A stretch of DNA of 64,000 bases. It comes from Coix lacryma-jobi var. lacryma-jobi (taxonomy: Eukaryota; Streptophyta; Magnoliopsida; Poales; Poaceae). The notes under the pieces were generated by a model. It was given only the letters and a program-made list of their open reading frames with translations, was not told where the DNA came from and did no database searches. Within the stretch, counting starts at the first letter, position 1. Every line of letters starts with the position of its first letter. The stretch lies in the NCBI GenBank assembly GCA_009763385.1, contig CM019824.1, positions 143,165,705 to 143,229,704 on the forward strand, in the 5' to 3' direction. Position numbers and translations under genes: made by a program. This document shows positions 10,765 through 20,235 of the stretch, piece by piece.

Positions 10765-12435
10765 GTTTCTGCAAAAACAAATTTTACAAATTTTAGAATA
10801 ATAAATTTAGTCAAAATTGTTTCACAGGAGAAATATTTTTCAAAACTGACCCAAGTAGCTCGTAAAAAGGTGGCATTGCATTCCAAGGAACAAGGAGTCG
10901 CCGCAACATGTTGTTTTTCCTTGTCAATGAACGGCCAAAATTCTTTGTCTCATACAATGCAAGCGATCGATGACGAGACATTTTTTTTATCCGGAAAAAC
11001 GCAGAAACGGACGGGGCTGGCCGCGCACGAGCGTGCGCGTCACGTCGGACGGCGAGCGCTGGCGCGGTGAAAGGAGATGGAAGTCCAAAGTTTAAATTGT
11101 TAATTTTGGCAGTGGTCCACGAGCCTTAATGATCTCACGTCGACCCCGTCCAGGTAAATATGGAGCAACGGGGCACGAGGCGCTCTTCTTATAGCGTGAG
11201 CTTGTGGCTCATCCGCCTTCAGCTGGTGAGGTGGTGCTACACGCCCAGACCGAAACTGAACGAGCGCTCGTCTCCGCTCTACTGGTCGTGGGCTACCGAG
11301 ACTGGGCCTTCAAGTTCGGGCCGATTTTGTTGCAAAGAGGTCCGGGTCAAGACGAAACAGCCAGACTGAATCGGTTTTTGCTCCAACCGGTGCTGTCGAC
11401 CAGACGAAAGGGGAGGGGGAACGGACAGGCTACTAGTCCCATATCGGTCCCGTAATCTCGTGGGAATCCTAGTTAGTCTATATAAATAGGCTTGACGAAA
11501 ACGGCCAGATCAAAAACAGTGAAGAATTTTGCCTCTTTATTATTGGGTATAGATTGACAATGTTTTTCTTGATATTTGTTTTTCACACACAACTACGAGA
11601 AACTGATTTAAGAAACTGCTTCTCTTGGTAATTGGAGTTCTCGGTGATTGTGGGAGCCTTATAGAGAAGCTTTATGCTAGTTTAGACGCCTGCTTATCTG
11701 GAGATGCAGAAGTGTGTTTCATTTGCAAGGACTATAGTCAGTGCGTTAAGAAGGACCTATACAATTTGGTGACGTCCCTCAACAACTACTAGGGAAGAGT
11801 GTCACCAACTCAATACTTCAATTAAGAATTTGGCATTTTTTTGTTTCACTTTTTATTAATAAAATTTCAGTAGGGCCGGGGCTCACACCCCCTCCTGCTT
11901 CATAAAAAATTGGCATTTTATTCTTGATTTCTTTACTTTTCTTCATCTACTGAGTATTTATACTACTACCTTGCAAGTTTCAACTCTGCGACTTTCTTCT
12001 TGTCCAATAGCTTGCTCATTGTGCAACTCAACGTTATATACTTGTATGTAGGGTATGACAGGTTTAGCTAGAACGATTGGCTAATTTTGTTTGATGAACT
12101 AAAATTATAAGGTTAGGTTCCTACTTATTCTAGTCTAAATTTTAGTTTAGTCACAATTCAAACCCTCAGCCATGATATTTTGTATTGGCATTGGACATTT
12201 TTGCATATTCTCGGTCCAAGAAAACCAAACAGCAGGTATTCATGATTAATCATTACATGATTTTTAATAAATATACAATTGTAGAATACATGTAGAAGAT
12301 CAATTTGAAACACAATTTACATACACATGAACCAGCTGTATATACATATAGTAAAAAAGGCTTAGAAGCATCGATTTATTGTGTCTATATGTTTCTGTAC
12401 GATCTTAAGGCTTCTGAAGGTCCTGCCGGTCCTGC
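10765..12435. other. Non-coding stretch with promoter-like and 3'-end-like signals
   Basis: No gene is supported. 11040-11450 is GC-rich. Near 11840-11920 a segment with TTATTAATAAAATTTCAGTAGGG and a C-rich run resembles the 3' end of a grass non-LTR element, but no coding part is attached. 11930-12435 is AT-rich and is the downstream flank of the protease gene. Confidence 0.3.
11435..11488 (+). promoter_or_regulatory. TATA box with upstream CCCATATCGG motif
   Basis: AGTCCCATATCGG (11435-11447) lies about 30 bp before a strong plant TATA box, TATATAAATA (11479-11488). A CCCACATCGG-like motif just before a TATA box is typical of some copia and TRIM LTR promoters in plants, so this may be a solo or decayed LTR. 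No primer site was found downstream. Confidence 0.4.
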
Positions 12436-13557
12436 CTATGCAGTAGGGTAGGAAGGCTCCATGGCTAGGCCACACATGCCCTTCTTATCCGAAATATCCT
12501 TCTCCATTCTTAGGTAACCATTCTCACCCCAAGTCGTGCCCCATGAGTTCTTCATCAGCCAATACTTGGTGCCATCACTGGTCTTTCCATAACCAATGGC
12601 TGCAATCCCATGGTCCAAGTCAGTACCGCATGAGCCGGTCATCACACCACCAGAGTAGAACTGAAATGTCATGTCTCTGCCATCCGCTGCCACTGACACG
12701 GGCTGGTTCGCCACAGCCTTAATGAGGGCAGCCTCATCGTTTGCTGGAACATCCTCGTAGCCCTTGATGGTTGCAGCACTATTTGATCCACTCTTGCACT
12801 TGTCATCTGCAGCTGTGTAAGGATAGCTAGACTCCGTGGTTAGGCCGCCGTTCTTGATGATGAACTTGAAAGCATCGTCCATCAAACCACCCTCACAACC
12901 CTGATCCTCACCATGGACATCACAATCCACCAACTCTTGTTCGGAGAGGGAGATGAGCTTGCTCGTGCTGATTTTCACGATGCCTTCTGTGGCAGCCACG
13001 GCTGAAAACGCCCAGCAGCAACCTGCAATTGATTGTTATGTTTTAACATATGTCATAACAGATAACACTTTAATTTAGGATAGTGTTGCCATAAGTCTTT
13101 CCTAATACTAAATGTACTTACCACATTGGCCTTGATCCTTGATGGGAGTAACGGCACCCTTGGTCCTCCAGTCCATGGTCGCTAGAAGCGCATCGACGCT
13201 AACATTCTCATACCTAAATCCGGTAGGGTTCTTCACGGGGCTGGGTTTGAAGCCCTTGTTGGTCTTGGTTGCCCTAAACTCTTCGTTGGTGAGGTCGGCA
13301 AACTGGTTGATGCCGAGCCAAAACTTGCGGTTCCCACCAACGTTGAATGACTCGATGAACTTAACGTTAGTCTTGAACACCTCGAACCGCTCAGCCTTCT
13401 CGGTGACGTCTTTGTAGACGTGGTTGTACTGCGCCATCCACTGCTCATGCCTCGCCACCATGGCTGAGTCGTCGTTCAGGTCGCGAGCAGCGAGGGCAGC
13501 ACCACACAAGAAGGTGAAACTGAGGATTGCCAGGATCGATGCCTTGAAGGTGGCCAT
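12436..13557 (-). CDS. Papain-like cysteine protease, SAG39 type
   Basis: Two exons: 13122-13557 and 12436-13022, donor GTAAGT and acceptor TTGCAG, joined inside a Gly codon, giving 340 residues, the usual length. An N-terminal hydrophobic signal peptide (residues 1-23, ending GAALAA) is followed by an I29 inhibitor propeptide with the ERFNIN pattern (ERFEVFKTNVKFIESFN) and GINQFADLTNEEF. The mature C1A domain starts near MDWRTKGAVTPIKDQGQCG. The catalytic Cys follows in CGCCWAFS at the exon junction; the oxyanion Gln is in DQGQCG, the His in LDHGIAAIGYG and the Asn in KNSWGTTWG. GCEGG replaces the usual GCNGG. There are no stops or frameshifts. The family acts in vacuoles or the secretory route in senescence and stress proteolysis. 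The only intact host gene in the window. Confidence 0.93.
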
Positions 13558-13595
13558 GGCTGATCACTCGATCGATCTCTGGATTTTTCCAGATT

Positions 13596-13755
13596 TTACA
13601 GGTACACGCACGCGTGCGCGTTCGGTGGTACTGCGCGTTTCCCGCGCACTGGAGACGACCTGGAGACAGCAAGCTTTCCAATCTCTCTTTGCGTGTGTAC
13701 GGACGCGCACGCGTGTGTGCGCGTGTGGTGGTGTGAGTGTGGTGTGTGTGGGTTA
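13596..13755. repeat. Alternating purine-pyrimidine (CA/TG, CG) tract upstream of the protease
   Basis: Runs such as ACGCACGCGTGCGCG (about 13604) and GTGTGTGCGCGTGTGG (about 13711) form a nearly continuous alternating purine-pyrimidine tract within 200 bp upstream of the protease start. Such DNA can adopt a left-handed form. A role in this gene's promoter is inference. Confidence 0.5.
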
Positions 13756-13759
13756 TGTG

Positions 13760-15240
13760 CGTCCAATTTGTACCTTATCAGAAAAAAAAAAGTACATATG
13801 GTTGCCAGATGGTATAAATTAATTTACTTGTGCTCCAGACGTTCATTTGCCGCTGGATTGCGTTGTCTTAAGGCATTATAAATATTGATTTTACAGGGGA
13901 TGGAGATTAATAAATTTAGAACTAAGAAACCAATTTTTTCCTGGAGCGGCTGCGCTTTGTTGGGTGATATGGTATTTAATAAGGTTATTAAATCTAATGC
14001 TTGTATCCAGGTAACTTTTAGGACCTTTTGGATTGGACGGTTGTGTGCTTTGTATAGAGAGGAGGAAAAATTGTGTTCATGAAAGGGTGCAGAAGATGAG
14101 AGACTTTGCTCTTAGCTGTCTTCGCGAAGTTTGGATGAAACTTCAGGATTGGCATTGAGGCCCAGTTTTTTTTTGCTTTGTCTGCTGAGCTTCAAGAGTA
14201 TATATTAAATAAAAATTGGTTAGTGTATTGACAGCACATGGTTAGTATAATACTACTCTAATATTTAATAATATAATGTTTTTATGTTCATTTTGAACTA
14301 ACAATAAGGAATTGCATCATCCACAGATAAAATAGGATCCCAAATCCAACAATCGGCATGGTTTTGCAATGGCTGGCTGGGTGCGGAATTTGTTGTATCT
14401 GCCATGACGGAGGAAGGCTGGCTGGGTTCATCGAAGCCCTTGGTGTTTTCGCTGAGTCAAGCACGGGTGCGGAGGCGGATCCGGGTGCAGCGTTGCAGAC
14501 GGTGGTCTGTAGTGGTGGGGGCGGCTTCCCGAGCTTGGAGTCATGGGATTAGGATGATACTCTCTTCTAGGAGTCCGTCCAGGCATCTTCCTGCCTCTTT
14601 TGCTACTGCTATTATGGATGTGACTATCTCGTCCGCGAGGAAGAGCTTGTTGCGGGGAATGAAATTTTATTATATAGTATGATCGATTTTGGTTGGCTGA
14701 ACTCTAGAGTAAGGCCAGATCACTACTTTGTTTGTGCAGGTGAAAAGAATGAGATCGATTTGTTATCAGCCAGGAGTGCTTTCTGTTTTCTTGGCTCTTA
14801 ATTATGTGCTTCCTATGTACCAGGTACCAACACAAACTCAATTACTGCCTCAAAACTTTTTGAAATGATTCTGAATTTAACCTCACAATTTCTAGCCAAT
14901 GAGAATTGATCCATTAATGGATCAATAGATGCAAAATCCATGTATGTGATATTACTTGATGCAGTTTCGTTAATTCGGTGGATATTAGAGACGTAGTAAC
15001 AATGTTTTGCGAAATACCTAATGGGAACAAATCGGCATTCATTCTGAAGTGGTTTTAGTTAACTTGTTGTTTCAATAGCTTTTGAGATTGATATTCTTCA
15101 TCATGCAGGGAGCAGTGGTTGGAACCGTTACTGCAAATTATCGATTTATATTTTACCCAATTGTTCAAATTCGATTTATCTATTTATCTAACTATCTATT
15201 TATCTATTTATGTATCTATCTATTCCCGTGTTTTGACTAG
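13760..15240. other. Intergenic stretch, no supported gene
   Basis: Short open frames at 14350-14680 match nothing I recognise and are not continuous. A TCTA/TATC microsatellite lies at about 15175-15225. The AG at 15239-15240 is the retained splice acceptor of the kinase relic that follows. The segment may contain decayed earlier exons of that relic, but I could not align any. Confidence 0.3.
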
Positions 15241-15778
15241 GCACATGTAAGGGAGCTGAGCTTGATGATGAAGTAAAGATGCTTATTAAGAACCTCTCCC
15301 ACTCCAATATTATTGTAAGCATATTGTCGTTTAATTTTAACATTGTTAGCCTTTCTTTTGTTGTGGCGTTTGACCAATGCGGTATATTGTTTGGTCAGAG
15401 GTATATTGGGACGGTGTCGGAGGAAAACACACTAAATATTCTACTGGAATTCAGTGACTACTTGGGAGTCTTGGATCATTCCCTGAGGCTGTAAGTATTA
15501 CATATTCTACTTGTACTTTTGATGAGCTGATCAGTGAAGAGTATTTTTTGATTTAGTTTGTTTCTTTATCATGTCATCAGGAAATATATTAAGTGCTTTT
15601 GCAAGGACTAGAATATTTCCATCACCATGGAATCATACACAGGGATATAAAAGTAAGAAAATTTCTCCCTGTTATACGAATCATGTCTGCAAATGCTTCT
15701 GATGTTGTGACTTCTTGTTATTTTGTCATATCCCAAGGTGCAAATATACTCGTTGATAACAAAGGTTGCTTTGGATAG
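15241..15778 (+). pseudogene. ANP/NPK1-type MAPKKK kinase-domain relic with introns
   Basis: Four exon remnants with preserved splice sites. 15241-15314 encodes AHVRE, then ELDDEVKMLIKNLSHSNII after a frameshift caused by a doubled GAGCT. 15399-15490 encodes RYIGTVSEENTLNILLEF, then GSLGSFPEA in another frame. 15581-15652 has LQGLEYFHHHGIIHRDIK with the catalytic-loop Asp. 15738-15778 encodes GANILVDNKGC and then stops before the DFG motif. This order and wording match the kinase domain of plant ANP/NPK1 MAP kinase kinase kinases, which act in cytokinesis and stress signalling. Introns are kept, so it is not a processed copy. The N-lobe Lys segment, DFG and C-lobe are absent. It may be a gene fragment captured by a transposon. 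Confidence 0.8.
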
Positions 15779-15892
15779 TTTGTTATCTGTTCTGAGGCTG
15801 ATGGCGTCCTTGGATCTCAGTAGTAAATTGATTGTCAAATTTTTCTTTAAAACTGTTCGATATCCTTTTCATTGCATCTTAGCTTTTAGACT

Positions 15893-16008
15893 GTGAAAGT
15901 ATTTGAAAGTTGCAGGGAACTCCGGAACTTATGAATGAGAGTCAACAGATGTGAAAGTATTTGAAAGTTGCAAGAAATTCTAGAACTTGTGTTTGACAGC
16001 CAGCAGAT
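15893..16008 (+). repeat. 58-bp tandem duplication
   Basis: GTGAAAGTATTTGAAAGTTGCA begins at 15893 and again at 15951. The two 58-bp units differ at several positions, so the duplication is not recent. No function assigned. Confidence 0.75.
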
Positions 16009-16192
16009 CGAAACCAAGGATCGATCCAGGAGCTTCCAGAAGGCGATAAGGAGGGGGTGCAACACATCGAGGTGGTGCTGGTGTTGGCCGTGGATCGGGT
16101 TTGCGGATCCACGTTCCTGCCCGGCGTCCGTTTGGTTTCTCTGAGGTTTTTTGTTTATTTGTCTTATATCGGCTAAGCTAGCGCTCGGAGAG

Positions 16193-16641
16193 GTATTTTT
16201 GCATTTTAGTCCTTTTTTGAAACATTTTTTGCAAATAGACATGTTTAGAAACTTTGTTCAAAAATGGGACAAAAGGGTCGGCGTCATATCCCATGACGCC
16301 GAGCTGTCACATGACGCGAGCAGGGGGTCGACGTCATGTCACATGACGTCGAGCTATAGTAGCTCAGCATCATGTCCCATGACGCCGACCCTAGCCCTTT
16401 TGTCAGGGGCAGATCCACAGTATAAGTATTGATGTCACCTGACATCAATGACTTTATGCAAATAACATTATCATACCAATAAATTATAGCAGAAAATCAT
16501 AAAGATTGGTAATATTATAGTTAGTGACATCAATGAATGAAAATTCTGGATCCGCTACTGCCTTTTGTCCCATTTTTAAAGAAAGTTTTCAAAGTCTATT
16601 TGCAAAAAATGTTTCAAAAAAGGGCTAAAATGGAAAAATAT
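16193..16641. mobile_element. Foldback-type MITE with palindromic core
   Basis: The left arm (16193-16275: GTATTTTTGCATTTTAG… TTTGCAAATAGAC…) is the inverted copy of the right arm (16561-16641: …GTCTATTTGCAAAAAATG…CTAAAATGGAAAAATA). Between them (16276-16391) are four related palindromes of the form GGCGTCATGTC.CATGACGCC. The right arm junction is split by a hAT MITE at 16404-16560. Without that insert the element is about 285 bp. Target duplication not resolved. Confidence 0.65.
16404..16560. mobile_element. hAT MITE (157 bp) with 8-bp target duplication
   Basis: The ends CAGGGGCAGATCCA and TGGATCCGCTACTG are imperfect inverted repeats of the hAT CAGGGGCGGATCCA type. Identical 8-bp CCTTTTGT flanks lie at 16396-16403 and 16561-16568. 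It is inserted inside the foldback MITE, so it is the younger of the two. Confidence 0.85.
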
Positions 16642-17185
16642 CACGTGCTCGAACGGAGATGCACATCCGTCCGGACGCCATCGCGTTCGCATGCTGTTGC
16701 GCTTATTACGGCTTTGTTCACCAAGTGCAAACTCAATAGCATAGAGCCATAGAGAGGCAGATACGTGGTACGTTCCCACCTCAAAAGCACCAATATAATG
16801 ATTCCAGCTGCCAGTACTACTCGTGAACTCGTCAGGACTTCAGTGCATGATGTGGTCTCGAATCACGTGGCCCCACATGAGTCGGATGCCCACTCCTGCT
16901 TGTGCCCACATCGGCGGCGTCCTCGACGTCGTGACCTTCCTGATGAAGGTGATGTTTTGTAATTCTGGCAGGGGGATTTGCTTCGGTGGTGGCTGCTGTC
17001 ATGGGATTTTTTTTTCTTCTCTTTCTCCTCTCTTCCCCACACCAAATTAAAGATGGATACCTAGTTGAGGATTCAAGATTGTAGTGTCAACGACGGAAGA
17101 AGGCAGTCAGAAAGAGGGCGTTGGCGTGGTAATTCGACGGTCTCACATATGTTGGCAGTGGGCCACGAATTTGACCAGGAGGTCA
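16642..17185. other. Non-coding flank
   Basis: No gene supported. A T-rich and CT-rich run lies at 17007-17038. The remainder is unique-looking sequence between the MITE and the CACTA end. Confidence 0.3.
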
Positions 17186-17600
17186 TACTATGTCAGAAAA
17201 GCTTATTAGTGACGCGTCCAGAGGCTTATCAGTGACGCGGAAAACACGCGTCACTGTTTCTACGTCTGTGATAATGGAAAATCAGTGACGCGTAAATCCG
17301 CGTCACTGATAAGAACATATTAGTGACGCGTGTTTAGAAAGTGTGTCACTAATAATGGGCTAATAGTGATGTGCCTTTACGAAACGCGTCACTGAGTGAC
17401 GCCTTGTGCTAACCCACGTCACTGATAGTGGGCTACCAGTGACACATGGTGCCAACACGCGTCACTGATAAGGTATTATTAGTAACACTTGGTGCCAACA
17501 CGCGACGCGTTGTGCTAACCCGTGTCACTGATAGTGGACTACCGGTGACACGCTCTGTGAATATGAGTCACTGATAGTTAGCAATACACGTCACAGATAG
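17186..17600. repeat. CACTA subterminal repeat array
   Basis: About fifteen copies in both orientations of a short motif (TCAGTGACGCG / CGCGTCACTGATA and variants), spaced 20-50 bp apart. Such arrays next to a CACTA end are the transposase binding sites in En/Spm elements. Variants such as GTGACACATGG and GTAACACTTGG show decay. Confidence 0.75.
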
Positions 17601-17659
17601 GAGGTATCCAATGTTCACAGCACATATATGAAAGCCATCAATACACACATATATATATA

Positions 17660-18031
17660 GGGTAAATTTTTCCTACTCCCTGGGAGTAGTTACTCCCATG
17701 TGGTATATCTCTAGATTTATGATGTATATAGCCTAACGAAGTATACGTACGCGGAGTATATAATCATACTAAAATATCTACAACAATATTTATGTTGACT
17801 ATGTATGTATACATAGAGTATATAGTTATACTTATTTTATATAGTACTGTAATGACATTTATAGTAATATATTAAAAAATATAGGCTATGTTAAATTTTT
17901 TTCAAGTAGTAAGATTTCGAGTATCTTAAAATAAGTACGTAAACATACTCAAGATGATAAATAAGTATAGATCCATACATAATGTTGATTATTGAAGATG
18001 GGAGTAACTACTCCCAGGAGTATATAAAATT

Positions 18032-18036
<5 letters not shown>
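17660..18036. mobile_element. MITE (377 bp) inserted in a TA microsatellite
   Basis: The left end GGGTAAATTTTTCCTACTCC…GGGAGTAGTTACTCCCAT is mirrored by the right end ATGGGAGTAACTACTCCCAGGAG…AAATTTACCC, a terminal inverted repeat of about 40 bp. TA dinucleotides flank both ends within (TA)n, consistent with a TA-duplicating (Tc1/mariner-like) element, but the microsatellite makes the duplication unprovable. AT-rich, no coding capacity. Confidence 0.7.
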
Positions 18037-18082
<46 letters not shown>

Positions 18083-18270
18083 AACACATTCATAACAGGT
18101 ACAAGTTCAACTGATTCACATGTATATCAAATTCATTGACAAATTCATTGTAGGTTCACACAACTTGATTGAAAACCATCACAACACTGGACTTAACTTA
18201 TATATATATCACGTACACACACTACATCACTAGACCCATACCAATAATGAGAATCACACATAACTAGTGC

Positions 18271-18387
18271 TCAACTAGCAGGATGATAAAACTCTCCTTT
18301 CTTGTCGATGACCATTTCCACTAAGAACATGGCTAGCTTTTCTCTAATCATCCACGTATCGATGAGCGTCGTCAAGACTTCAAATTC
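18271..18387 (-). pseudogene. CACTA Ulp1-like protein, last exon
   Basis: A 39-codon exon after acceptor TTTTAACACAG, reading EFEVLTTLIDTWMIREKLAM and on to FYHPAS, then TGA at 18273-18271. It matches the C-terminal helix of the C48-like protein carried by plant CACTA elements. It joins in phase to the exon ending LECDE at 34245, now 15.9 kb away because of the gypsy insertion. Confidence 0.6.
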
Positions 18388-19022
18388 CTGTGTTAAAATA
18401 AAAATTTGGTCAAAACAAAAAATGGTACAGTACAAATATAGAAGAACATAGTTGGATACTAGTGTTTGATTTCAGATTTGTTAGCTGTATTTTTACTGTA
18501 CAAAATGTGGCAAAAACACATTTTTTTCTTAGCATTTTTACAAGCTAGAAAGTAATAGTATGTATCAATTATCATTGTGACATCGACACAGTGCTAGTTT
18601 TGGTGTCTTCCCAGTCTTCAGTCACTGGACTGAAATGCAATCCACATTATGCTACCGCCTCAGTTATCTTGTTTTTTTAAAATATATATATATATATATA
18701 TATACTACTGGCCCAATAAGTCATTACTCAGCTAGTAAAATTGGAAAAGATTGTTATAAGTGTCAAATTCCAATCTAAGTGTCAATTCAACTGTATCAAC
18801 TTATGCCTAGCCCCAGCGCGGTGCCCCACGCCTGGCCGTGCAGCCAGTGACTGCCACTGGTGTGGTAGCTGTAGCATCACGCTAGTAGTACCTTAAGTCT
18901 ATACTAGTAGTACCTCAAGTTGGCCGCAGCTGGAGCATCAAATCTATATATTTTCCATCTATTCTTCTGATACTAAATATATACTAGTAGCATGTTAAGT
19001 CTTTTATTACACTATGCCTACC
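18388..19022. other. CACTA intron sequence with TA microsatellite
   Basis: No coding potential. A (TA)n run lies at about 18681-18703, and a short repeated ACTAGTAGTACCT motif at 18880-18990. Interpreted as the intron into which the gypsy element inserted (target AAAAG at 19023-19027). Confidence 0.4.
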
Positions 19023-19446
19023 AAAAGTGTCGGTGGTACAAAAAAGGGGTACCCCCAATCAACGCACACACCCGAACGCTCTGTCTCCGTCTCGCCCGAG
19101 ACCTCCCAGCGAGGCCTCGGGCGAGCACGATCGCTCTCCGTCTCGCTCGAGCCCTCCAGACCTCGGGCAAGCGCGCCCTCACACCTCGAGACCCACGCGG
19201 GGACCTCGAGCCTCCCTAACACGGCAGCCAGCCCCTCGAGACGCTTCACGCCTCCCTCGAGCGGCCCAGACATTGGACACTAGCCCCATACCACACATTT
19301 AATGCACTCACCTACTCCAGTCATGTCCGCTGGTACACAGCACGTCCCACAGTGACTCGGTGTAAGGGTCAAGTCTCGTTTTCACCACAAGTATGGGCAA
19401 AAGGGCACCAGTGCACCACTGTTCGGCCATGCCAGGCACTGTAATT

Positions 19447-19611
19447 CCTCGAGGTCGGCTACGCTCCCCTCGAGCCAGGCACTGTCACCCCTCGAGGCCG
19501 GCTACGCGCCCCACGAGCCCTGCGCTGCAACACCTCGAGGCCAGCTCCGCGCCCCTCGAGCCCCCGTGGTACCACCTCGAAGCCGGCTCTGCGCCCTTCG
19601 AGTCCTAACTA
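19447..19611 (+). repeat. Four imperfect tandem repeats in LTR U3
   Basis: Four units of about 38-43 bp, each of the form CCTCGAGG.CGGCTACGCGC followed by CCCTCGAGCC and a variable spacer. They sit about 270-430 bp upstream of the TATA box, where enhancer repeats lie in many LTRs. The same array is in the 3' LTR at 33368-33532. Confidence 0.7.
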
Positions 19612-19881
19612 CTTTCGTGCTGTTGGAGGACAGGTACCCCAAGACCCGGAGGGACCTCACCGCGTACTGTACGTTCCGGGATGGGTGCTGTACGGCTCCC
19701 GCCTTGTCGCACCTCCACGTCCGCGCCCGGGATGGAAGCCACGACTCAAGGACGCCTCAACAGCGACGATCACATCGGCTCCAGTGGCCCCGACAAGACA
19801 GGGTTCCTACCCTTCTCCGTATGGGGCACCATGCGCCCCGACACCTGTAATACTTTTTGTAACCCTGGCCTCCCCTTGCTC

Positions 19882-19888
19882 TATAAAA
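19882..19888 (+). promoter_or_regulatory. TATA box of gypsy 5' LTR
   Basis: TATAAAA in CTCTATAAAAGGGG, a canonical plant TATA box. Transcription would start about 30 bp downstream, near 19915. The identical box in the 3' LTR is at 33803-33809 and could drive transcription into the CACTA remnant. Confidence 0.8.
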
Positions 19889-20179
19889 GGGGACGCTAGG
19901 GCCCTCATTCACGGGGGAGAAAAACTCCGACAGACAACGCACCAGTCCACCCACGCATTCGAGTCCGGACTCCGGTCCACGCTCACTGAGCTTGTATTCG
20001 CCCCTGTACAAGCACTTAGGTGCAAGTAATACAAGAACCACCTCCCCCGCTGGACGTAGGGCCTTCTTTGCCCGAACCAGGATAAATCCTTGTGTCATCT
20101 TGCATCACCATCCAGGGAGAGAAGCACGCGATCGTATTACTCGTTGGTGTCATACCCCCGGGTTCGAAACACCGACAGT

Positions 20180-20197
20180 TGGCGCGCCAGATAGGGG
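20180..20197 (+). other. Gypsy primer-binding site
   Basis: TGGCGCGCCAGATAGGGG starts 2 bp after the 5' LTR, the expected place and form (TGGCGC…) of a tRNA-primer site. I cannot name the tRNA with certainty. Confidence 0.7.
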
Positions 20198-20235
20198 GCT
20201 TCGCGTGTCCGAGCCGATTTCTCGTTGACTCCTGG

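Larger units (their letters stand above)
19028..20177 (+). repeat. Gypsy 5' LTR
   Basis: 1150 bp, TG…CA ends. It contains ten CTCGAG sites, a set of four tandem ~43-bp repeats (19447-19611), a TATA box (19882-19888) and downstream leader. It differs from the 3' LTR at about 19465, 19474 and 19669 only. Confidence 0.95.

Noticed and set aside
11840..11920. 3' end of a non-LTR retrotransposon
   Set aside because: Only a short resemblance; no RT or endonuclease sequence and no target duplication.
14350..14690. Host gene or additional kinase exons
   Set aside because: Frames are short and shifted, and nothing aligned with ANP N-lobe motifs or any other family I know.
18037..18079. AT-rich tract as a replication origin
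   Set aside because: Simple (TA)n microsatellite without other evidence.
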